Positions 57,695 to 64,000 of a stretch of 64,000 bases of DNA are shown here, one piece after another. Origin of the DNA: Bdellovibrionales bacterium. Lineage in GTDB: Bacteria; Bdellovibrionota; Bdellovibrionia; Bdellovibrionales; Bdellovibrionaceae. The translations under genes and the position numbers were made by a program. The stretch is taken from the NCBI GenBank assembly GCA_016713585.1, contig JADJOV010000005.1, positions 62,001 through 126,000 of the forward strand, written 5' to 3'. The notes under the pieces are model-generated. The model did no database searches and was not told where the DNA came from. It saw only the letters and a list, made by a program, of their open reading frames with translations. Position 1 is the first letter of the stretch; each line of letters starts with the position of its first letter.

Positions 57695-59691
57695 TGGATA
57701 TTTTTGAAAAGGCCTTTGCTCGGCTTTGGTCACTCAACAAACGAAGAAGCGCCAGAAAAAGAGCCAGTGAATCTTCTTCGACGGTCTATTTGGAAAATAT
57801 CCAAAAATCTCTTGAGTATTTTGCAGGGACTCTCATGCCTGATTGTTTTCCACTTCAGGTGAGTCCCTGTTTACACGCCTCGAACAGCGGATTTGTAGGA
57901 TTAAAAGACAATATTTTATTCCTGCCTACCGAGGTCAATTGGTTTGGGGAGCCAGAAAAGAACCGCAAAGTTTATCTAAATATTATTTTGCAAATTGCCG
58001 GCGCCCATCAATTACGGATCAAGGATTCTCGGGGCGATTTGAACCCCTGGCAATCTCGTATTGAATTCCTTAAGAAAATATCAAGGGTCAATCAACAGAT
58101 CGATTCCGATTTCGCAGGCTACCGTGATTTTCAACAGGAGCTTTTACACAACCTGATCAGTCAAACTAATCAGAGAAACGCCAATCAAAGTAACACTAAT
58201 CAAAGAAAACTTAAGCAAACAATAAAACCGGATTTGAATTTAGATATATGGATTGAAGCTATCCTTTCGCGGACGGAACTCGAGAGTCAGGTTGTGCAAT
58301 CTGAACCAGCTCAGAGGAAATGGAGTCAGAAGTTTGCTTTTCTATGGCTGACTGTTCCTTGTTTGGAGGTTCAGTCTGAAAGTTCCCTTGATAAAAGCTT
58401 GACGGCTGGATCCGGAAAAGCTTCGTCAAAGGAAGCTCCGAAGACGGAACTTGCAAAGCCAAAAACTGGAGCTGTCGAAGTGGTTGATCTTGACAAAGAG
58501 ACCGGGAATCCAGTGACTCATTCCTTTGAAAAGACCCAAACTGCTGATGAATATCAGGGGGGCTACAAGCTTGACTCTGGTGATGATGAGCTCCAGCAAC
58601 ACAGTCAAGCGCTTCAGGAGCTTGATCTATCAAAGGTTACACGAGGCGGAGAGTCTGCCCTTTCGATTTATCGAGGTGAATCTGTGGAACCGTTTGGTTC
58701 GCAAGTCCAGGAGCCACTGCAGACAGTCTCAACAGCGTTTCTATACCCTGAATGGAATTTCAAGAGGAGCTCTTATCAGGGCAAGCACTGTCAGCTCTTT
58801 GAGAATCCTTTACCGATCACCTTGAATTCAAATTTAAATTCAAATTCGATTTCAAATTCAAATTCAAATTTGAAATTGATTGAGGCGTTGGATCCAGCGG
58901 AACACTATCGGAAAAAACTTGAAACTCAGCACATATCCCAGATCGGCCCTTGGCGAAGAAAGATTCAGGGCCTTCTTAATGAGCCACTGTGGTGTGGACG
59001 GTTGAGAGAGGGAGATGAAATTGATTGGGATTCCTATGTGCGTGAGTTTCCAGCAATTCTCCAGCGTCGGGATCTAGAGGGTCGTTGGTACTCGCGCAAG
59101 CTTGAGCGGGTTCAGGAGATTTCTGTACTAATCTTGTTTGATCAGTCCCTTTCGACCGACTCTTGGGTTAAAAACCGCCGAGTCTTGGATGTGATTTTGG
59201 ATTCGATTGGTCTTGCTGGAATCCTATTTGAGGATGTTATTTCAGAGGTTCAGGTCGCTGGAACGTGGAGTGCAACTCGTCATGAATGTGGGTTTCAATT
59301 TTACAAAAGCGTAGCTCAGGGCTGGAATTCGTTTTTTGCGGCGGCTCCTCAGATTGAACCTCGCGGATATACTCGATTGGGGCCGGCCCTTCGACATGGG
59401 GCAGAAGTGCTTGCTCAGAGTAAAGCTCATAAGAGACTTCTTCTCCTGCTCACTGATGGCAAACCCACCGATTTAGATGGGTATGAAGGGCGATATGGAA
59501 TTTACGATGTTAAGCAGGCCTGTCTGGAGGCAGAAGCCCGTGGACTTTTGCCCTTTGCGCTGACAATTGACCAAGAATCAAAACAGCACTTCCCAAAAAT
59601 GTTTAATCATTATAAATTGCTCCAGAATCCCGAGAATTTGTCGGAAGAACTCTATCAAATTCTATTGCGACTTATTCGCCGGACCAGATAG
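57694..59691 (+). CDS. norD: NorD, VWA-domain protein for nitric oxide reductase activation
   Basis: A 665-residue protein. The N-terminal half is helical and includes a long variable linker with two repeat blocks. The C-terminal 200 residues form a von Willebrand A domain with the MIDAS residues DQSLSTDS (DxSxS), Thr in PRGYTRLGPALR, and Asp in LTDGKPTD. This composition and length match NorD, the partner of NorQ that delivers metal to NorB. The linker is the most unusual part: three 15-bp and eight 6-bp tandem repeats encode Asn/Gln/Ser-rich stretches. The frame is intact. Confidence 0.9.
   Translation: MDIFEKAFARLWSLNKRRSARKRASESSSTVYLENIQKSLEYFAGTLMPDCFPLQVSPCLHASNSGFVGLKDNILFLPTEVNWFGEPEKNRKVYLNIILQIAGAHQLRIKDSRGDLNPWQSRIEFLKKISRVNQQIDSDFAGYRDFQQELLHNLISQTNQRNANQSNTNQRKLKQTIKPDLNLDIWIEAILSRTELESQVVQSEPAQRKWSQKFAFLWLTVPCLEVQSESSLDKSLTAGSGKASSKEAPKTELAKPKTGAVEVVDLDKETGNPVTHSFEKTQTADEYQGGYKLDSGDDELQQHSQALQELDLSKVTRGGESALSIYRGESVEPFGSQVQEPLQTVSTAFLYPEWNFKRSSYQGKHCQLFENPLPITLNSNLNSNSISNSNSNLKLIEALDPAEHYRKKLETQHISQIGPWRRKIQGLLNEPLWCGRLREGDEIDWDSYVREFPAILQRRDLEGRWYSRKLERVQEISVLILFDQSLSTDSWVKNRRVLDVILDSIGLAGILFEDVISEVQVAGTWSATRHECGFQFYKSVAQGWNSFFAAAPQIEPRGYTRLGPALRHGAEVLAQSKAHKRLLLLLTDGKPTDLDGYEGRYGIYDVKQACLEAEARGLLPFALTIDQESKQHFPKMFNHYKLLQNPENLSEELYQILLRLIRRTR
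58165..58209 (+). repeat. Three 15-bp tandem repeats in norD
   Basis: Units at 58165, 58180 and 58195 follow (A/G)C(T/C)AATCA(G/A)AG(A/T)AA(C/A) and encode (T/A)NQ(R/S)(N/K) three times. Confidence 0.75.
58825..58872 (+). repeat. Eight AATTCA-type hexamers in norD
   Basis: Eight contiguous hexamers, mostly AATTCA with single changes (AATTTA, AATTCG, ATTTCA, AATTTG), encode alternating Asn-Ser/Asn-Leu residues in the NorD linker. Slippage in steps of six bases would keep the frame. Confidence 0.8.
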
Positions 59692-59705
59692 TAAAGGATC
59701 TTGCC

Positions 59706-60416
59706 ATGAGGCCACAAACCGAAGCAATCGAAGCGGCCTTAAATGAATTGGCTGAGTTTTCTATTTTTCAGGGGAAATCGAGAGAACAGATTTTGGCCCT
59801 CTGTGAGGGGGGACAAATTGTTGCCTGTGCCCATAGAGAGTGTTTATTTCAAATGGGAGACGAAGCGACTTTTTTTGGAATTGTTTTAAGCGGAGCATTC
59901 AAACTTTCTCGGCCCTCCCTGGAGGGTGAGGATGTGATTATGCATTTCCCAACGGCCGGGGATCTTGTTGCTGCATTTATTTTGACACAACCTAAGCCAG
60001 TTTTTCCGGTGACAGCCACAGCCATGGGTTCCTCGAGATTTTTGAAACTGCCAAAGGAAACCTATCTCACGAGTTGGAAAGCTCACCCTGAGTTGATTTT
60101 CAAAGTGCAAGAAATGCTGGCTACGAGAATGAGTATTTTGCATGATCAAAAGGTTTTGAGCAAAGCCCCCTTATCTCAGAAGGTGGCTGTTCTTTTGATG
60201 ACGCTTTTTAAGAAGAATCCGAACGATCTTGGGTTTGTGAATCCACCCTTGACGCGGAAAGAGATTGCCGAAAGCTTAGGGAGTTCTGTCGAGTCGGTTA
60301 TTCGAATTATGAGTGATTGGTCGAAGCAAGGATTTATTCGGACTGAGGATCTACAGATTCAAATTTTGAGGCCCGAAAAAATTCTAGAGCAAGCCACTTT
60401 TTCTGCTAAGTCTTAA
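59706..60416 (+). CDS. Second Crp/Fnr-family regulator in the nor operon
   Basis: A 236-residue regulator with the cyclic-nucleotide-binding fold ('ECLFQMGDEATFFGIVLSGAFKLS') and C-terminal HTH (LTRKEIAESLGSSVESVIRIM). The recognition helix has the same E--IR pattern as the divergent regulator at 54117-54752, so both may read the same palindrome. Three N-terminal Cys (ALCEGG, VACAHREC) are present but lack the spacing of FNR. It lies 14 bases after norD and 13 before nnrS, so it is in the operon and would give feedback control. Confidence 0.85.
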   Translation: MRPQTEAIEAALNELAEFSIFQGKSREQILALCEGGQIVACAHRECLFQMGDEATFFGIVLSGAFKLSRPSLEGEDVIMHFPTAGDLVAAFILTQPKPVFPVTATAMGSSRFLKLPKETYLTSWKAHPELIFKVQEMLATRMSILHDQKVLSKAPLSQKVAVLLMTLFKKNPNDLGFVNPPLTRKEIAESLGSSVESVIRIMSDWSKQGFIRTEDLQIQILRPEKILEQATFSAKS

Positions 60417-60429
60417 CCCGGGAGCTGTT

Positions 60430-61608
60430 ATGGAAGAAAAACCAAAAACTTTGGAAAAGCTAGAAGCTTTGGAAAAGCCAGAACCAGAGATGCTTGATCC
60501 CTATGATGTCCTCTTCCCGGTGGGAATCCTAACCTCGCTCTTGGCTGCTTTTCTTTGGGTTGCTTTTCAAAACTCCTGGGTCAGCTTTTTTCCCAGGCAG
60601 ACTCATGGGAACCTCATGTTTTTTGGATTTTTGTGGGCCTTTGTTTCTGGTTTTTTGATGACAGCCATTCCGAAAATGACTCAGACTTCTATTGCCAATT
60701 TTTTTGAAATTTTTGGGGCCGTTTTTTTGATCCTTTTGCAGTGGGTTTTAAATCTGCGCAATATGGGGTCTGTCTCCGTCGGAATATTTGCGCTACAGGT
60801 TTTTGTTTTAATTCTCTTTGTGGGTCGTCGATTTTTGCAGCGTCGCCAGATTCCTTTTGAGGGTTTTGTTTATTTTCCCTTCGCTTTGTTTTGGGGTCTT
60901 GCCGGGCCCCTCAGTTTCTTTTTGTTCCCGCAATTCGGCTCCTCGATGCTCTATGTATTTTCTGGACAGGCTGTAATTCTGAATCTGATTTGTGGACTAG
61001 GGAGTCGCCTTATCCCAGTTTTGAGTCGTATCCCAGGAGCCTTGATGCCGGATGCGGCAGGTCAGCACAAGCGAATGATTGAAATAGGCCTATACGCGAT
61101 CTGTTTAAATTTAACATTTGTCCTGGAGGCCTTGGGTGCCACGCAAGCTGGATATCTAATCAGGGCCATCTTTATTTCAGCGGTGGCAGTTCGTTATTTT
61201 AAAGTCTTCACACGGCCAAGCGTTCGAACCTATGTGGGCTGGGGCTTGAAATCTGCAGTCATTTGTTTAATTGTTGGATATGGTTTGTTAGGTGTTTTTC
61301 CAGAAGGGAGTTCTCTTCCATTCTTGCATCTTGTTTATATTGGTGGATACTCGCTGATAACCCTCATGGTTGCAACTCGAGTGACTCTGGCTCATGGTGG
61401 ATATAGCCTTGAATTAGAACTTAAGTCGAAACATATAGTATTTATTTTTTTGATTTTGTTGATTGGGGCGGCCCTCCGGGCCTTTGTTGTTGGATCGGAC
61501 CTTGTGGCAAAGGGCTTATCCTGGTCTGCTTATGCCTTTATGGTTGGGCTCGGGGCTTGGCTTATTAGCTGGTGGATTCGAGCGACGAAGTTGATCAAGC
61601 AGGTCTAG
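60430..61608 (+). CDS. nnrS: NnrS-family membrane protein (heme-copper NO-stress protein)
   Basis: A 392-residue integral membrane protein with about twelve helices. The family motifs QTHGNLMFFGFLWAFVSGF and the near-end HLVYIGGYSLITLMVATRV with 'TLAHGG' contain the conserved His residues. NnrS proteins relieve nitrosative stress and are regularly located with nor genes. The N-terminal cytosolic leader has two 18-bp repeats encoding TLEKLE and ALEKPE. The start follows GGGAG. It is the last gene of the nor operon. Confidence 0.9.
   Translation: MEEKPKTLEKLEALEKPEPEMLDPYDVLFPVGILTSLLAAFLWVAFQNSWVSFFPRQTHGNLMFFGFLWAFVSGFLMTAIPKMTQTSIANFFEIFGAVFLILLQWVLNLRNMGSVSVGIFALQVFVLILFVGRRFLQRRQIPFEGFVYFPFALFWGLAGPLSFFLFPQFGSSMLYVFSGQAVILNLICGLGSRLIPVLSRIPGALMPDAAGQHKRMIEIGLYAICLNLTFVLEALGATQAGYLIRAIFISAVAVRYFKVFTRPSVRTYVGWGLKSAVICLIVGYGLLGVFPEGSSLPFLHLVYIGGYSLITLMVATRVTLAHGGYSLELELKSKHIVFIFLILLIGAALRAFVVGSDLVAKGLSWSAYAFMVGLGAWLISWWIRATKLIKQV
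60448..60483 (+). repeat. Two 18-bp repeats at the nnrS 5' end
   Basis: Units at 60448 and 60466 encode TLEKLE and ALEKPE and share the central TTGGAAAAG. They form an acidic/basic leader before the first membrane helix. Confidence 0.65.
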
Positions 61609-61624
61609 AGCTCATGCGAAAGGG

Positions 61625-62542
61625 CTAAAGTCCGGAGCCACCAGCTTCTTGGGCCTTTTTTAGAGCCGTGAATATGATTTCGGCGTTCGTGTCGATCAGA
61701 TTCAAATAAGAGGAAACTTTGGGTGTCAAGTTGTCAGGATTGAGGGTTCCTCCAATGACAGCGCCTGTGCTCCTCGCGATCTGTTCGATGATTTTCGAAT
61801 TTGCTGAAGTTTCCAAAAAGAGCACGCGAATTTTTTCTGCCTTTATTCTTCCAATAAGAAGAGCCAGGGATTTTGGTTTGATTTCACTGTTCGTGCTCCA
61901 GCCTTGAGCTGAAACTATTTCTAGACCAAAATCTTTGGCAAAATATTGAAAGGCGTCGTGGGAGGTTAGAATTTTCTTTGATTTGAATTCTGAGAATTCT
62001 TTCCGCCAATGGCCTGCGCGAGCACTGAGAGCGAGCTGAATTTGTTGGGCTCTATTTTTGAAAAGTACTTTCTTCTCAGGAAACAACTCGCCCAGTTTTT
62101 CGGCAATTGATTGATAATAGCGGGCACCATTTTGGGGGCTCAGCCAAGCGTGCGGGTCAATTTCTGTCGAGAAATCGGCCTGAGGTTTCAGAGTCAGTTG
62201 AAGCTGCGATAACAGCTTCAGCTGGGGTATCATTTTGAATTTGGTGCTAAGCAGAGAGTCAAGCCAGGGCTCAAAGCCGCCACCATTGTATACAACTAAG
62301 ATTGGCGTCGGAAGGTTTCTCAAGGCGTTTGGCCTGAGCTCAAACAAATGGGGATCCAGCCCCTGGGGAACAAGGGAAAGGGCTTCGCAATCAGAATCGC
62401 AAATGGTCGAGACAAGATCAGCGAATAGACTTGTTGAGCAGAGAACAACCCTCGAATTTGGTTTTGTGTGCGCCTCAACTAATTCAGCGCTGAAGCCCAA
62501 ACTTAAAAACAAAACAAAAACCAGAAAATTGAAAGTTATCAT
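61625..62542 (-). CDS. Zn/Mn ABC transporter substrate-binding protein (ZnuA/TroA family)
   Basis: ATG 62542 starts a signal peptide (FLVFVLFLSLGFSAELVEA); an upstream TTG frame extension is rejected. The metal-site residues of cluster A-I proteins are visible: His in GLDPHLFELRP, His in DPHAWLSP, His in TSHDAFQYFAKDF and an acidic ligand in LETS. The usual His/Asp-rich loop of Zn-specific ZnuA is absent, which leaves Zn or Mn possible. It binds metal in the periplasm and passes it to the permease encoded just upstream. The gene order is ATPase, permease, binding protein on the minus strand. Confidence 0.85.
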   Translation of the reverse strand: MITFNFLVFVLFLSLGFSAELVEAHTKPNSRVVLCSTSLFADLVSTICDSDCEALSLVPQGLDPHLFELRPNALRNLPTPILVVYNGGGFEPWLDSLLSTKFKMIPQLKLLSQLQLTLKPQADFSTEIDPHAWLSPQNGARYYQSIAEKLGELFPEKKVLFKNRAQQIQLALSARAGHWRKEFSEFKSKKILTSHDAFQYFAKDFGLEIVSAQGWSTNSEIKPKSLALLIGRIKAEKIRVLFLETSANSKIIEQIARSTGAVIGGTLNPDNLTPKVSSYLNLIDTNAEIIFTALKKAQEAGGSGL

Positions 62543-62552
62543 GTGTTCCGTC

Positions 62553-63282
62553 CTAGCAATCAAAACAGCCAATGAGAGCAATCACTATGGAAATTCCAAT
62601 CAGCTCTTGAATGGAATGACTCCAGAGTCTAGCGGAGACTCCTGGGAGGATCATAAGGCCGACAGCCATCAGGGTTCCCAAAACTTGAAAGGCCGCAACT
62701 AGATTCAGAACAACCAAGAATAAAAAAATAAATTCGACCTGACGAATTGGAATGTTTCGAAATTGAGCCCAAGTGGGATCGCTCACCTGGAGCAATAGTG
62801 CCTTCAGAATCAAAAATAGAATCACCAAGGTGAAACAGGCGACTCCGCCAATAACAAAAAGCGCGCTGGGGTCCACAGCCAAGAGATGCCCAAAAAGAAA
62901 GTGCATCAGATCCATCTGCGTGCCCTTGAGAGAGACGAGTACGACCCCAGAGAGAGTGAGATCAAGTAAAGTGCAGCAAGGCTTGAATCGGCGGTACTTT
63001 TCGAAAGCTTAAAAAGCTAGATGCAAAGGCGATTAAAAGCCCGGTGAACAGTCCGCCGAGTGTCATGGCTGAGACATTGAGGCCGAAAATAAGATATCCC
63101 GTGGCAGCGCCTGGCAAAAGGGCATGCCCCAGGGCATCGCCAGTTAATGACATTCGTTTAAATGATAGAAAAACGCCGAGGGGGGCAGCCGAGAGTGACA
63201 TGAGACAGCACGCGGCCAAAGCTAATTGCATAAATTGGTTTTCAGTGAATGGGCCAAAAAAATCAGCGATCATCGTATTCAT
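62553..63282 (-). CDS. Zn/Mn ABC transporter permease (ZnuB/MntB family); frameshifted, short C-terminus
   Basis: The ABC-3 family permease starts at ATG 63282 (overlapping the ATPase stop). The first frame has 'QLALAACCLMSLSAAPLGVF' and SLTGDALGHALLPG, the conserved family motif. Near 62980 and 62940 two shifts are needed to read 'LYLISLSLGVVLVSLKG', after which the last frame carries 'GHLLAVDPSALFVIGG' and 'VLGTLMAVGLMILPGVSA'. The chain ends at 'VIALIGCFDC', about 25 residues earlier than typical, so the last membrane helix may be missing or in another frame. Confidence 0.8.
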
Positions 63283-64000
63283 GATTGCCCTGATAGAATT
63301 GAGTGAAGGTTTGGGGTCCCTAGATACTCTGCAAGGGGAACTATTTTGGGAGGCGTTTCTAGGTCAAGGTGTAGCACATGGGTAAAGCCAAAGCTCATCC
63401 AATCAGAGTCATGAGCCACCATCAGTAATGTTTCGGTGGAGTTAAAAATGAAATGAATGATTTGGCTTCGCCGGTCTCGATCAAGTCCAGTCAGAGGCTC
63501 GTCTAAAAAAGCACAAATTGGTTTCTCGAGATAGGCTCGGGCGAGTATGACCGTCTGGATTTGTCCACGAGAGAGTTGAGCCAAAGGTGTACTTAGAAGC
63601 TCAGGACTCAGAGGGGTCAGGTTCAAAGACCCTGGACTGTCGACGGTGATGGTTTCGCGAATCCACGGCCACGGGAAATTCCAGATACTCTTAATTCGTG
63701 AAATCTCGAGGAACTCTCGAACGGTGAGGGGAATATGAAAGTCAAAATCCAAGGTTTGGGGAACATAACTGATTTGTTCTCTTGTTATATGCCACTTGAT
63801 TTTCCGGTCTCCGTGCCCTGATGATCTAGAAAGCTCAAGGCCTCCCAAGAGGGCTTTGAGCAGTGAGCTTTTCCCAGAGCCATTGGGTCCAAGGACGGCG
63901 ATCTTCTGACCTCGTCGCAAAGCTCCTGAAAAACGAGTGACGATAGTTTCTCCATGAAATTCAACACCTGAAGTCAGCCCACTCGACAAGTGGCATCTCC
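63279..64000 (-). CDS. Zn/Mn ABC transporter ATP-binding protein (ZnuC family), 5' end at window edge
   Basis: ABC ATPase with Walker A GPNGSGKSS, Q-loop ISYVPQ, signature LSRGQIQ, Walker B plus D-loop CAFLDEPLTGLD and switch His in MVAHD. The frame is open to the right edge of the window. A TTG at 63989 would give 236 residues, but a different-frame ATG at 63996 (MPLVEWADFRC) looks like a natural N-terminus that one indel near 63965 would join. So the exact start is unsettled. It energises import through the adjacent permease. Confidence 0.82.
   Translation of the reverse strand, partial: RCHLSSGLTSGVEFHGETIVTRFSGALRRGQKIAVLGPNGSGKSSLLKALLGGLELSRSSGHGDRKIKWHITREQISYVPQTLDFDFHIPLTVREFLEISRIKSIWNFPWPWIRETITVDSPGSLNLTPLSPELLSTPLAQLSRGQIQTVILARAYLEKPICAFLDEPLTGLDRDRRSQIIHFIFNSTETLLMVAHDSDWMSFGFTHVLHLDLETPPKIVPLAEYLGTPNLHSILSGQS

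Noticed and set aside
1700..63282. Programmed ribosomal frameshifting as a system
   Set aside because: Breaks are not at a common slippery motif plus structure, go in both directions, and affect unrelated genes.
1..64000. CRISPR array, tRNA or rRNA genes
   Set aside because: No regularly spaced direct repeats of 25-40 bases, and no cloverleaf or rRNA-like segments could be recognised by reading.

Overview
This 64 kb window is chromosomal DNA of moderate G+C from a Gram-negative bacterium. It carries an Mla lipid-transport set, several lipobox lipoproteins, outer-membrane barrels, LolA-like and prepilin-like proteins, and many short secreted proteins of unknown function. That mix, together with the style of the TPR, HNH and AddAB-type proteins, suggests Bdellovibrionota (a Bdellovibrio-like lineage). 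This placement is inferred from protein character only; no rRNA or tRNA gene was recognised in the window.

Layout. 1-5.7 kb: tail of a Ser/Thr kinase, then a tight lipid-flavoured group (diacylglycerol-kinase-like protein, reductase-type SDR, COG5322-like acyl/aldehyde dehydrogenase, LolA-like secreted protein). 6-11 kb: secreted protein, HrpB helicase, lipoprotein, lysophospholipase-like hydrolase. 11-14 kb: accessory patch with an IS91-like transposase remnant and a toxin-antitoxin-like pair (HTH protein plus truncated DUF6036-type nucleotidyltransferase) with inverted repeats at its promoter. 14-17.4 kb: secreted protein, PAP2 phosphatase, NadB. 17.5-31.6 kb: a long same-strand run of histidine kinase, pseudo-receiver/degenerate GGDEF protein, Alr, MlaE-MlaF-MlaD, PurH, TPR protein, lipoprotein, YhaM-like nuclease, CysE and an unknown. 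31.6-36.5 kb: unknown secreted protein, CPD photolyase, Cys-rich exported protein and two prepilin-like proteins. 36.7-37.8 kb: IS30 remnant and a RAYT-type transposase. 38-41.7 kb: exported protein, EamA transporter, diheme cytochrome-like protein and a divergent LysR regulator. 42-46 kb: lipoproteins and two related outer-membrane proteins. 46-52 kb: AddB-AddA helicase-nuclease. 52-54 kb: barrel protein and HNH nuclease. 54-61.6 kb: a complete nitric-oxide reduction module (Crp/Fnr regulator, divergent norC-norB-norQ-norD, second Crp/Fnr regulator, nnrS) with FNR-type palindromes in the divergent promoter. 61.6-64 kb: a Zn/Mn ABC importer.

Two whole-window properties stand out. First, about twenty otherwise well-conserved genes are broken by single-base frameshifts, often at homopolymers, and norB by one in-frame TAA. 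The continuing homology in the shifted frames suggests indel-type sequence error (or massive recent decay) rather than many independent real losses. Frameshifted genes are therefore annotated here as single genes across the break. Second, many proteins carry short in-frame tandem repeats (6-18 bp units) at termini and linkers, including enzymes such as CysE, AddA, NorD, NnrS and NadB.
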